64,000 bases of DNA, taken from positions 62,001 to 126,000 of the forward strand of contig NZ_FTOQ01000011.1 of assembly GCF_900156805.1 (NCBI RefSeq). Direction: 5' to 3'. The notes under the pieces are model-generated. The model saw only the letters and a program-made list of their open reading frames with translations, was not told the origin of the DNA and ran no database searches. The position numbers and the translations under genes are program-made. This DNA is from Roseivivax lentus (GTDB taxonomy: Bacteria > Pseudomonadota > Alphaproteobacteria > Rhodobacterales > Rhodobacteraceae). Below, piece after piece: positions 55,927-64,000 of this stretch (within the stretch, counting starts at the first letter, position 1; each line of letters begins with the position of its first letter).

Positions 55927-57198
55927 TCAGTAGTTCGACAGGGTCTGCACGCAGCTTTCCGTCTCGGTGTCCCACATGCCGCACCCAAGCTCGGGCCAGT
56001 TCGAGATCAGCTTGGCGCTTTCCGGCAGATGGTCGGTCCAGGCGTCGCCCGGCACTTCCTCGGTCTGGCTGATGATGTCAAACTGACCGTCCTCGGTGAT
56101 CTCGCCGATCAGCACCGGCTTGGCAAGGTGGTGGTTCGGCAGCATCACCGCCATGCCGCCCGTGAGGTTCGGGAATTCCTGCCCGTACATCGCATCGCGG
56201 ACCGCATCTACATCGGTGGTGCCGGCCTCTTCGACCGCGTTCACCCACATGTTGAAGCCGATGTAATGCGCCTCCATCGGGTCGTTGGTGACGCGATCCT
56301 CGCCCATCCGTTCCTTCCAGGTGGCGACGAATTCGCGGTTGGCGTCGGTATCGGCGGACTGGAAGTAGTTCCACGCCGCGAGGTGCCCGACGAGGTTCGT
56401 GGTGTCGAGGCCCGACAGCTCTTCCTCACCCACCGAGAAGGCCACGACGGGGATGTCGTCGGCGGAAACCTCGGCCGCGGCCAGCTCCTTGTAGAAGCCG
56501 ATATTGGCATCGCCGTTGATCGTCGAGATCACGCCCACCGGACGGCCATCGGCGCTCATGTCGACCACGTCGCCCACGATGGTGGCCCAGTCGGAATGGC
56601 CGAAGGGGGTGTAGTTGACGAAGATGTCCTCGTCCGCGACGCCGTTCGACTTCAGATAGGCCTCGAGGATGTTGTTGGTGGTGCGGGGATAGACGTAGTC
56701 GGTCCCGAGAAGCGCGAAGCGTTCGATGCCCAGCTCCTCGAGGAAATAATCGACCGCCGGGATCGCCTGCTGGTTCGGGGCGGCGCCAGTGTAGAACACG
56801 TTCTTGGAGCTTTCCTCGCCCTCGTACTGGACCGGATAGAACATCAGGCCGTTCAGCTCTTCCAGAACGGGCAGCGCGGATTTGCGGCTGACCGAGGTCC
56901 AGGAGCCGAAGATCACGTCCACTTCCTCGACGGTCAGAAGCTCGCGCGCCTTTTCGGCAAAGAGCGGCCAGTCGGAGGCGGGATCGACCACGACGGCCTC
57001 GATCTCGCAGCCCAGAAGGCCGCCTTTTTCGTTCTGCTGGTCGACCAGCATCTCGACGGTGTCTTTCAGCGTGGTCTCGGAAATGGCCATGGTGCCGGAC
57101 AGCGAATGCAGCACGCCCACCTTGACGGGGCAGTCCTGTGCGGCGGCGGGAAGCGCCGGCAGAAGGCAGGCCGCGCTCAGCAATAAGGTACGTTTCAC
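55927..57198 (-). CDS. urtA: Urea ABC transporter substrate-binding protein UrtA
   Basis: A 423-residue periplasmic binding protein with a signal peptide (MKRTLLLSAACLLPALPAAA). UrtA features are VKVGVLHSLSGTMAISETTL, VDVIFGSWTSVSRKSALPVL, FYPVQYEGEESSKNVFYTGA, APNQQAIPAVDYFLEE and DPMEAHYIGFNMWVNAVEEA. The start is GTG at 57198 with GGGAGA seven bases upstream; the much longer frame beyond it lacks a signal peptide. It is the first gene of the urt operon. Confidence 0.96.
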   Translation of the reverse strand: MKRTLLLSAACLLPALPAAAQDCPVKVGVLHSLSGTMAISETTLKDTVEMLVDQQNEKGGLLGCEIEAVVVDPASDWPLFAEKARELLTVEEVDVIFGSWTSVSRKSALPVLEELNGLMFYPVQYEGEESSKNVFYTGAAPNQQAIPAVDYFLEELGIERFALLGTDYVYPRTTNNILEAYLKSNGVADEDIFVNYTPFGHSDWATIVGDVVDMSADGRPVGVISTINGDANIGFYKELAAAEVSADDIPVVAFSVGEEELSGLDTTNLVGHLAAWNYFQSADTDANREFVATWKERMGEDRVTNDPMEAHYIGFNMWVNAVEEAGTTDVDAVRDAMYGQEFPNLTGGMAVMLPNHHLAKPVLIGEITEDGQFDIISQTEEVPGDAWTDHLPESAKLISNWPELGCGMWDTETESCVQTLSNY

Positions 57199-57466
57199 GA
57201 AAAATCTCCCTGGATCATGAGGCAGACAAAACCTGCGCCGGGGCGATGCGCCGCGCCAATCGTCATGGGGCCGCCAGTCTCCGCGATGCCGAAAACTGCC
57301 GCATAAAGTTGCAGATACGAGGGAGAACGTCGCGAAAACGCGCATCTTGCGACAACGCAAACGCTTCTTTGCGCGAATGTCACCGGCTTTAAGCGGGTCT
57401 TCACGACGCGCGCCGGGCCCGATTTCGAGAATCGTGTCCCCCCTGCCGGGCGCGTCATGCCAACGA
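57199..57466. other. Upstream region of urtA
   Basis: About 270 bases between urtA and the terminator of the TRAP operon. It should carry the urt promoter, and control by nitrogen supply is expected for such genes, but I found no clear sigma54 (-24 GG, -12 GC) pair or NtrC site. No gene is supported. Confidence 0.4.
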
Positions 57467-57495
57467 AAAGCGGCCATCCCGGGGGATGGCCGCCT
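57467..57495 (-). terminator. Rho-independent terminator of the TRAP operon
   Basis: On the - strand GCGGCCATCCC and GGGATGGCCGC form an 11-pair stem (57470-57493) followed by TTTTCG. It lies 27 bases after the stop of the TRAP large permease gene. Confidence 0.85.
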
Positions 57496-57521
57496 TCAGG
57501 ATCTCGCCGATCCGACCGGGG

Positions 57522-60170
57522 TCAGAAGTTCAGCGAGATATCGCGATGCTTGGCGTTACAGGACGCGATGAAGAGCGCCTGTTCCTTGGGCAGTCGCGGC
57601 TGCTGGCGCAGACCGATCGTGCCCTGGATCGCCTGATCGTAGGCCTCGAGCTCGGGCAGGAGCTCCGCCTGCGCGCGCGACCGCCAGGCGAGTTCCGCGG
57701 CGATCATCTCCTGCGCTTCGGCGATGTATTCCTGCGCGCGCTCGATATTCGGGGTGCGCGCGTCGATCTCGCGGCGCGCGTCGGACAGAAGTCCGCGAAT
57801 GTCGTTGCCGCCCGCGACATCGCCCACCATGCGCTCCACGTCCTTGAAGCGCGCATCGGCGGTTTCGCCGTCCATGCCGGGCGCATCCTGCGCCAGCGCG
57901 TCGACCGGCGCCTCAAGCGCGGCCAGCGCATCGACCGAGGTCTCCGAGATCATCTCGCGCAGCTCGGCGACGGGCTCGTAGGCCTGGTCCACAGTGCGGC
58001 GGTACATGCCCCGCGCACGGCGGTCGGCTGCGGTGATCTGGCCATAGGCCGCCTCCGCTTCCTCCCAGCTTTCGGGGACCTGCGCCAGCAGCTGCTCGCG
58101 CTCGGCCTCGAGCTCGTCGACGCGCGATTGCAGCCGCTCGGTGTCGCCGAAGCCGCGGCTGACCTGCGTGCGCAGATCCTCCAGCGTGTCCTCGATGCGC
58201 CGCGCCTCGGCCTCGAGCTGACGCACGACGCTGTGCTGCGGGCGATACTCCACCGCCTGCTCCGCAAGCTGGACCTTGATGCTTTCGATCTCGTCCATGA
58301 GCGTGAAGGCCTCGCGGGCATTCTCGAGCCCGTCATTGAAGTCCTCGCGCGCATTGCGCGGCAGGTAGGAGATATCCACGGCTGCCATCCGGTCGATGGC
58401 CGCGCGGATCGTGTCCCCCTCGGTCTCGAAGGTCTCGGCCACGTAGTTCTCCACGCAATATTGCAGCGCGGGGTTGATCGGCGGCGGTGCCGTCTCGGCC
58501 GTCAGCGACGAGCGCATCGGCAGGTAGTTCACCAGCGGCGGGTAGCTTGCCACGATTAGCAGCGACACGAGCTGCAGGCCGATGAACGGCAAGACGCCGA
58601 TATAGATCTGGATCGTCTTCACCGCGCTCGAGGCGACGCCGCGCAGGTAGAACAGCGCAAAGCCGAAAGGTGGCGTCAGGAACGAGGTCTGGATGTTCAG
58701 ACCGATCATCACGCCGAGCCAGACCGCGGTCACGTTGGCCTCGGGATCGGCCAGCAGGATCGGCGCCACAATCGGCACCACGACCACCGCGATCTCGATG
58801 AAGTCGAGGAAGAAGCCCAGGACGAAGATCACCACCATGACGATGAAGAACTTGGTCCAGAAGCCGCCCGGCAGACCTTCGAGGAAGTGCTTCACCAGCT
58901 CCTCGCCGCCGAAGGCGCGGAAGGCCGCGGTAAGCATCGCCGCACCGAGGAGGATGATGAAGACAAGCGAGGTGGTCTTCGCGGTCTCGATCATCACGCC
59001 CGACAGCGCGTCTTCGGTCACGTAGGCGCGGTAGCCGCTCCAGATGATGCCGACGATGGTCAGGGCGGAGCCGAAGATCGCGAGGTTGACGCCGAAGGCA
59101 TCGTCCGCGCTCTGGATGTTCTGCACGTTGGTGTCGTAATTCGCGAGAACGAAGGTGATGACCCCGAGGCCGCCCAGCGTCAGGATCGCGGGGATGAATT
59201 GCAGGCGTCCCCCGGGATGCAATCGGTAGCCGGCCATGACCAGCGCACCGATTGCCCCGATGGCGCCGGCCTGGTTCACCGTCGCGATACCCCCGATGAT
59301 CGAGCCCAGAACCATGACGATCAGCGCCAGCGGCGGCACCATGGCGAGCAGCACGCGGCCCAGGAATTCGAGGTCGTAGCCGTCGTCATAGGGCACGGCC
59401 GGCGCGAGCTTGGGCCGGATCAGCGCGACGGTGAGGATGAACAGGATGTAGAGACCCACGAGGACGAGGCCCGGCACCATCGCGCCGAGGAACATGTCGC
59501 CCGCGCTGGTCGACACGACCGCGTATTCCGACGGCATCACCAGCTCGCCCGTGACCTCCTTGTAGAGGTCCTGACGCGCCTGCCCCGCCTGGTCGACCGC
59601 CGAAGAAAGCTGGTCGGCGAGGATGATGAGCACGATCGAGGGCGGGATGATCTGCCCCAGCGTTCCCGACGAGGCGATGATGCCCGTCGAAAGCGGGTTG
59701 GCGTAACCGTTGCGCATCATCGCTGGCAGCGAAATCAGGCCCATCGCGACCACGGTCGCGCCGACGATGCCGGTGGTGGCGGCCAGAAGCGCACCCACCA
59801 CGACAACCGAGATGCCGAGGCCGCCCGGCACCGGCCCGAAGAGCTGCGCCATGGTCACCAGCAGATCCTCGGCGATCTTCGAACGCTGCAGCATGATGCC
59901 CATGAAAATGAACAGCGGAATCGCGATCAGCGTGTCGCGTTCGGGTTCCCAATAGACCCCTCGGAGGTTGGTCACCCCCGCGCTCAGCCATTGCGACGGA
60001 CCGCCGGATTCGAAATAGGCGTCGGTGTCCCCGGTGAAGATGTATCCGGCGCCGGCGGCGAGCAGGATGGCGATGATAGCCGATCCCGGCAGGGCGAAGG
60101 CCACGGGATAGCCCGAGCCCAGCGCGTAAGCCATGATCACGACCAGAAGAAGAAGGAAAAAGAGCTCCAT
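57522..60170 (-). CDS. dctM: TRAP transporter large permease (DctM) with C-terminal coiled coil
   Basis: An 882-residue protein; usual DctM is ~430-600. Residues 1-~565 are the TRAP large permease: MELFFLLLLVVIMAYALGSG, IAIPLFIFMGIMLQRSKIAE, SSGTLGQIIPPSIVLIILAD and, later, FFLDFIEIAVVVVPIVAPIL and TSFLTPPFGFALFYLRGVAS. After the last membrane segment there is a ~280-residue hydrophilic helical region (residues ~600-880) rich in Glu, Arg and Leu with heptad character (VRQLEAEARRIEDTLEDLRT, LQSRVDELEAEREQLLAQ). The class is that of mannitol/chloroaromatic-type TRAP systems. It is 17 bases after dctQ. Confidence 0.9.
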   Translation of the reverse strand: MELFFLLLLVVIMAYALGSGYPVAFALPGSAIIAILLAAGAGYIFTGDTDAYFESGGPSQWLSAGVTNLRGVYWEPERDTLIAIPLFIFMGIMLQRSKIAEDLLVTMAQLFGPVPGGLGISVVVVGALLAATTGIVGATVVAMGLISLPAMMRNGYANPLSTGIIASSGTLGQIIPPSIVLIILADQLSSAVDQAGQARQDLYKEVTGELVMPSEYAVVSTSAGDMFLGAMVPGLVLVGLYILFILTVALIRPKLAPAVPYDDGYDLEFLGRVLLAMVPPLALIVMVLGSIIGGIATVNQAGAIGAIGALVMAGYRLHPGGRLQFIPAILTLGGLGVITFVLANYDTNVQNIQSADDAFGVNLAIFGSALTIVGIIWSGYRAYVTEDALSGVMIETAKTTSLVFIILLGAAMLTAAFRAFGGEELVKHFLEGLPGGFWTKFFIVMVVIFVLGFFLDFIEIAVVVVPIVAPILLADPEANVTAVWLGVMIGLNIQTSFLTPPFGFALFYLRGVASSAVKTIQIYIGVLPFIGLQLVSLLIVASYPPLVNYLPMRSSLTAETAPPPINPALQYCVENYVAETFETEGDTIRAAIDRMAAVDISYLPRNAREDFNDGLENAREAFTLMDEIESIKVQLAEQAVEYRPQHSVVRQLEAEARRIEDTLEDLRTQVSRGFGDTERLQSRVDELEAEREQLLAQVPESWEEAEAAYGQITAADRRARGMYRRTVDQAYEPVAELREMISETSVDALAALEAPVDALAQDAPGMDGETADARFKDVERMVGDVAGGNDIRGLLSDARREIDARTPNIERAQEYIAEAQEMIAAELAWRSRAQAELLPELEAYDQAIQGTIGLRQQPRLPKEQALFIASCNAKHRDISLNF

Positions 60171-60187
60171 GAGATGCGGGCCTTTTC

Positions 60188-61156
60188 TTACATCATGTCG
60201 GCGTGCGTCTCGCGCGCGCCGGGTTCATCGCGCGTATCGGCGATCGACTCGAAGAATTGGGCGACGAACTGCACCATCATGGTGACGGCGAAGACGCCGA
60301 GGAATCCGGCCATGAAGTACTTAACGTACATGCCGAAGCCCGACTGCGTCACCTCGAAGACGAGGATCGGGCCGACGATCACGCTCGAGGCGGAATCGAA
60401 GCCCATGATGAGGATGGTCCAGCACAGCCCCATGCCCAGAAGGATCGCGCCCACGGCATTGACCCGTCCCTTCGACTGGCGGCGCATCGAGGCGTAGAAC
60501 AGATCCACCCGCACATGGCCGTCCTCGTAGAGCGTATAGGCCGAGGCGAAGAGGAAGAGCGCGCCGTACCAGAAGCGCACGAGGTCGGCCATGAAGGCCT
60601 GCTCGTAGGAGAAGACGAAGCGGCTGAACACGATCAGCAGCTCGGCGACCACCACCAGAAGCGTGAGCCAGATGAAGCCGAGCGACCGCGTCACCGCCGC
60701 GATGGCGATGCCGAGCAGCACGAGCGGCGTGTGGAAATAGAGCCCGCGATACTGCGCGCGGCCCAGATTGCCGGCAAGCTCCTCGCCCACCACGCTTTCG
60801 AGCTGCCCGTTGACCCGCAGGAACGAGACCACCGCGTCGCCGACGCCGACCAGCAGCACGACCCAGAAGGCGGCGCGGATGAGGAAGGTGTTGATGGCGG
60901 TCACGCGCGCGGCCTCTTCGCGCAAGGTCCGGTCCGGAGAGCGCAGGACGCCCAGAACCGCGAGCGCGATGGCGGCGAGGTAGATCACGACCTGCAGGAC
61001 CGCACCGGCCCCGCCCCCCGAGAACATCGCCATCGGTCCGGCCATGTCGAACCAGAATTTCAGGATCGCGTTGAAAATGAACGCCGTCATGCTGGCCAGC
61101 ATGATCCAGCCGAACATGCGCACACCCGGCGCAGGTGATGCGTAGGATTCAGTCAT
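60188..61156 (-). CDS. dctQ: TRAP transporter small permease (DctQ), extended
   Basis: A 322-residue protein, about twice the size of a normal DctQ (~160-180). The C-terminal half (residues ~165-300) is the DctQ four-helix unit with LYEDGHVRVDLFYASMRRQS. The N-terminal half adds four further hydrophobic segments (VVIYLAAIALAVLGVL and AAFWVVLLVGVGDAVVSFLR). Such long forms pair with large DctM proteins of the mannitol/chloroaromatic group. It is 122 bases after dctP across a hairpin, and 17 bases before dctM. Confidence 0.87.
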   Translation of the reverse strand: MTESYASPAPGVRMFGWIMLASMTAFIFNAILKFWFDMAGPMAMFSGGGAGAVLQVVIYLAAIALAVLGVLRSPDRTLREEAARVTAINTFLIRAAFWVVLLVGVGDAVVSFLRVNGQLESVVGEELAGNLGRAQYRGLYFHTPLVLLGIAIAAVTRSLGFIWLTLLVVVAELLIVFSRFVFSYEQAFMADLVRFWYGALFLFASAYTLYEDGHVRVDLFYASMRRQSKGRVNAVGAILLGMGLCWTILIMGFDSASSVIVGPILVFEVTQSGFGMYVKYFMAGFLGVFAVTMMVQFVAQFFESIADTRDEPGARETHADMM

Positions 61157-61210
61157 TCGAAAGCCCCCCTTGGTGAGTCCGCCGGACCAATGGCCGAACC
61201 TTTAATTGGA

Positions 61211-61237
61211 CCGAGCCGGATGTGAAACCCGGCTCGG
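61211..61237 (-). promoter_or_regulatory. Intercistronic hairpin between dctP and dctQ
   Basis: CCGAGCCGG (61211-61219) and CCGGCTCGG (61229-61237) form a perfect nine-pair stem with a nine-base loop, between the dctP stop and dctQ. There is no U-run, so it more likely protects the 3' end of the abundant dctP mRNA or reduces read-through than fully terminates. Confidence 0.65.
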
Positions 61238-61278
61238 CCGAAGCCGACCGAAAGGTCAGCGTAACCCGGTGTCGCGGG

Positions 61279-62361
61279 TCAGAGCCGCAGGAAGCGGTTC
61301 CGCTTCGCGACGTAGGGCGCGTCGGAGTAGTTGCTCCAGACGCCGACATTGTTGCGGACCTCGAGGAAGCTGTCGATGATCTCGGCGGCCAGTGCGGAGT
61401 GGTCGCGGGTCTCTTCGATCACCTCGTTCGCGGCTTCGCCGAACACCTCGTAGACGTCGTCGTTGAACTCGCGCAGCTCGACGCCGTACTCGTTCACCAG
61501 GCGGTTCAGGTAGATACCGTTCTGGTAGTTGGTCTCGGCGGGCTGGCGCGCATTCTCTTCGGCGCAGCAGATGGTGATGATCCGCTTGTGGTTGTCGGAA
61601 AGCTGCGACCACCAATCGGCGTTCATGCCCAGGCTGACCTGCGAGGCGGGCTCGTGCATGCCCGGCCAGTAGTAATACTGCGCCGCTTCATAGAGCTTGA
61701 GGAAGAAGTCGTTCCACGGACCCACCCATTCGGTTGCGTCGATCGCGCCCGAGACGAGGTTTTCGTAGATCTGGCCGCCCGGAAGCGAGACCGGCGACGC
61801 GCCGACCTTGGCCATGACGTCGCCGCCGAGGCCCGGAATACGCATCTTGAGGCCGCGCAGGTCCTCGGGCGAGTTGATTTCCTTGTTGAACCAGCCGCCC
61901 ATCTGCAGGCCGGTATTGCCGCAGGGAATGCCCTTGATGCCGAACTCGGCGCCGATCTTGTCGAGCAGCGCCTGACCGCCGCCGAACTTCATCCAGGCGT
62001 CGATCTCGGTATAGGTCAGGCCGAAGGGCACCGCGGTGAAGGGCGCCCAGCCGGGATGCTTGCCCTTCCAGTAGTAATCGGTGCCGACATAAGCCTGCGC
62101 GTTGCCCGAGGCGACTTCGTCGAAGCTGTCGAACGCGCCGACGCGCTCACCCGCTGCGAAGTACTGAACCGCGATCTGGCCTTCGGTAGCCTCTTCGATG
62201 CGCGCGGCTAGACGCTGCGCAGAGGTGCCGAGACCCGGGAAATCGCGGCCCCAGGTGGAGACGATGACCATGTCGACACGATCCTGCGCGACGGCCGGTG
62301 CCGCCAGCGCGGATGCCGCGGCGCCGCCTGTGGCGACCTTCAGAAACTTGCGTCTTTCCAT
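61279..62361 (-). CDS. dctP: TRAP transporter substrate-binding protein (DctP)
   Basis: A 360-residue periplasmic binding protein. The start MERRKFLKVATGGAAASALA is a Tat-type signal (RRKFLK), which suggests export in a folded state. Typical DctP features follow: VIVSTWGRDFPGLGTSAQRL, VGAFDSFDEVASGNAQAYVG, MGGWFNKEINSPEDLRGLKM with RIPGLGG (the conserved Arg binding a carboxylate) and GAIDATEWVGPWNDF. The ligand is probably an organic acid, not identified. GGAGG lies ten bases before the ATG at 62361. Confidence 0.93.
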   Translation of the reverse strand: MERRKFLKVATGGAAASALAAPAVAQDRVDMVIVSTWGRDFPGLGTSAQRLAARIEEATEGQIAVQYFAAGERVGAFDSFDEVASGNAQAYVGTDYYWKGKHPGWAPFTAVPFGLTYTEIDAWMKFGGGQALLDKIGAEFGIKGIPCGNTGLQMGGWFNKEINSPEDLRGLKMRIPGLGGDVMAKVGASPVSLPGGQIYENLVSGAIDATEWVGPWNDFFLKLYEAAQYYYWPGMHEPASQVSLGMNADWWSQLSDNHKRIITICCAEENARQPAETNYQNGIYLNRLVNEYGVELREFNDDVYEVFGEAANEVIEETRDHSALAAEIIDSFLEVRNNVGVWSNYSDAPYVAKRNRFLRL

Positions 62362-62832
62362 TATTCTTTGTCCTCCGTGTTGAACGCACCCCTTACGGGC
62401 GTGAGTTGGAACGTAGATGGGTTCGATCGATAGACCAGTGTCGAACCGACACCGGCGTGCCCTCCCCGCATGCCACGTGGCGATCTTGTCGCGATCGCGC
62501 GCATCGAGGTGCCCCCCGACTTCGCCGGTCGAAAGGTCGCAGCTTGAAAATCCAGATGCAAATACGTTTTGTGCCTGTTTTTTAGGCAAAACGGCACCGC
62601 GCGGCTGCGCTTTTCGGCAGGAATTGAACGCTCGTTCACACCAGTTTGGGACCAAAGCCGCGCTCTGGCCGGGAATCGCCCCGGCGGCGCGCGGGCGCGG
62701 GCGGCGGGGTTTCGGCGGTGGACCTTTGCACCGGCATGGCTAAATCTGTGCGCCATGCCGACGGGATGCAGTGACTGCGGCCCTGGCCGGACATGGGAAT
62801 CATGAGGGAAGAATCATGAGGGAGGCCGCGCG
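62362..62832. other. Divergent intergenic region between dctP and the amidase
   Basis: About 470 bases with no supported gene. It must hold the divergent promoters. An imperfect palindrome TGCCT - gtttttt - AGGCA lies at 62572-62588 in an AT-rich patch, a possible regulator site for dctP. At 62797-62823 a 13-base unit (GAATCATGAGGGA) is repeated with one base between the copies, just before the amidase start. Confidence 0.45.
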
Positions 62833-64000
62833 ATGACGGGAGCGACGCAAGACATGCCGGGCGCGGTCGAGACCGCCCTGCGCATCGCCGAGGGGCGCAG
62901 CACTGCGCTCAAGGAACTCGACGCCTGCCTTGAGCGCATCGACGCCACCGAGGACGATATCGGCGCCTGGGTCGCGCTTGATCGCGCCGGTGCGCGGGAC
63001 ATGGCGGCGGCCCTCGATGCCCGGGGCACGAGCGGGCTCCTGCACGGCATCCCCATGGCGGTGAAGGATATTTTCGCGGTCAAGGGCATGCCCTGGCGCT
63101 GCGGCTCGCCGATCTGGAAGGACCGTGTGGCGACCTTCGACGCGGGCTCGGTCGCGCTGGCCCGTGCGGCGGGCGCGGTACTTGTCGGCAAGACCGAAAC
63201 CACCGAGTTCGCCAGCTACAATCCGGCCCGCACCCGCAATCCGCACAACCCGGCCCGCACGCCCGGCGGCTCGTCCTCGGGGTCGGCGGCGGCCGTGGCG
63301 GCGGGCATGGTGCCGCTGGCCTTCGGCACGCAGACTTCGGGCTCGATCATCCGGCCCGCCTCCTATTGCGGTGTCGTGGGGTTCAAGCCCTCCTTCGACC
63401 TGATCGAGCCGGGCGGCGTGGCCCCGCTGGCGCGCAGCCTCGATACGATCGGGCTCTTTGCCCGCAGCGTGGCGGATGTCGCGCTCGGGGTGACGGCGCT
63501 GACCGGGATCGACCTCGCCCCGGAACCGGCCACGGATCGCGCCGAGTATCCGCTGGATGTGTCGGCGGCCTGGGACGATGCGGAGCCCGCGCTCAGGACC
63601 GCATGGGCGGCCTTCACCGACAGCCTCGCCCCCGCCGGGCGGCAACAGAATTTCCCGACCGAACTCACCGCCGCGCTGCGCGGTGCCGCCGATCTGCATG
63701 GTCGGATCATGGATGGCGAATCCGCCGAGGCGCTGGCCTTCGAACACGCCACCGCGCCCGACCTGCTGTCGGACAAGCTGCGCGCGCATCTCGAGGCGGG
63801 CCGCGCCCTGAGCGGCGCCGAACGTGCCGCGGACTGGGCGGCGATGCGCCGCCTGCGCGCCATGATGGACGCGACGCTCGCCCCGGATGCGGTCTGGCTG
63901 ACCCCGGCGGCGACCGGCCCCGCACCCGCCATCGAAAGCGGCACCGGCTCCCCGGCCTTCAACCGGATCTGGACGCTGCTGGGCCTGCCCTGCTGCACCG
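62833..64000 (+). CDS. Amidase (amidase signature family), 3' end outside the window
   Basis: The first 389 codons of an amidase; the frame is open to the window end. The catalytic Ser-Ser-Lys set is present: Lys in IPMAVKDIFAVKG, the Gly/Ser-rich ARTPGGSSSGSAAAVAAGMV, and GTQTSGSIIRPASYCGVVGF with the nucleophile Ser (SGSIIRPA). GAGGGAGG lies eight bases upstream of ATG 62833. Its target (amide, carbamate or transamidation) is not predictable. It diverges from a TRAP transporter, which could import its substrate. Confidence 0.92.
   Translation, partial: MTGATQDMPGAVETALRIAEGRSTALKELDACLERIDATEDDIGAWVALDRAGARDMAAALDARGTSGLLHGIPMAVKDIFAVKGMPWRCGSPIWKDRVATFDAGSVALARAAGAVLVGKTETTEFASYNPARTRNPHNPARTPGGSSSGSAAAVAAGMVPLAFGTQTSGSIIRPASYCGVVGFKPSFDLIEPGGVAPLARSLDTIGLFARSVADVALGVTALTGIDLAPEPATDRAEYPLDVSAAWDDAEPALRTAWAAFTDSLAPAGRQQNFPTELTAALRGAADLHGRIMDGESAEALAFEHATAPDLLSDKLRAHLEAGRALSGAERAADWAAMRRLRAMMDATLAPDAVWLTPAATGPAPAIESGTGSPAFNRIWTLLGLPCCT

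Noticed and set aside
57199-57466. Sigma54/NtrC-controlled promoter of urtA
   Set aside because: No GG-N10-GC pair with good context could be found by eye, although nitrogen control is expected.
62540-62600. A sigma70 promoter for dctP (TTGCCT ... GTATTT)
   Set aside because: The -10 is poor and the spacing is 18-19; not better than chance in an AT-rich patch.

Overview
The window is high-GC DNA whose gene families and gene order point to an alphaproteobacterium of the Rhodobacteraceae/Roseobacter group. The signs are: a TRAP transporter, a urt-ure urea cluster, a dcw cluster headed by mraZ-rsmH-ftsL-ftsI, a bacteriophytochrome with its haem oxygenase, a meso-diaminopimelate type MurE, and a DUF1127 gene followed by four CCUCCUCCC-loop RNAs, an arrangement described in Rhodobacter sphaeroides. 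This placement is inferred from content and synteny; no database search was possible.

Layout. 1-5400 is accessory DNA of mixed composition: the end of a TPR protein, a CPBP-type membrane protease, a frameshifted IS3-family remnant, a PGM1-related ATP-grasp ligase, a phasin-like protein, a YdeI-like protein and a serine-recombinase fragment. It ends at the 3' side of tRNA-Ser(UGA) (5417-5506), which suggests a decayed island. 5700-13100 is a housekeeping run on the + strand: SPOR lipoprotein, D,D-carboxypeptidase, tmk, holB, tatD, an MBL hydrolase, an AEC transporter and a hemerythrin. 13100-18400 holds an FNT transporter, a GNAT enzyme, rpmG, rnpB (RNase P RNA), an alpha/beta-hydrolase lacking its nucleophile, a flavoprotein and a ParB-like protein. 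18300-29130 is the dcw operon on the - strand (mraZ, rsmH, ftsL, ftsI, murE, murF, mraY, a BciB-like Fe-S flavoprotein, murD).

29900-37130 is a cobalamin-riboswitch-controlled vitamin B12 uptake operon in which the TonB receptor and ABC importer are followed by their own ExbB-ExbD-ExbD-TonB motor. 37320-38160 is the ccaF1-like gene with an array of eight CCUCCUCCC stem-loops, followed by valS. 41580-44720 is a red-light sensing pair (haem oxygenase and bacteriophytochrome). 44800-57200 combines a small cytochrome c lipoprotein with, on the - strand, the UrtABCDE urea importer and urease ureDABC-EFG. That urease operon carries an extra DUF1311-like gene between ureB and ureC and an AT-rich HEPN-like gene between ureC and ureE. 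57500-62360 is a TRAP transporter (dctP, dctQ, dctM) whose large permease has a long C-terminal coiled coil. An amidase runs off the right edge.

The most interesting parts are the CCUCCUCCC RNA array with a sigma32-like promoter, the HEPN-like insertion in the urease operon, the TRAP permease extension, the self-contained B12/TonB operon and the remnant island beside tRNA-Ser.
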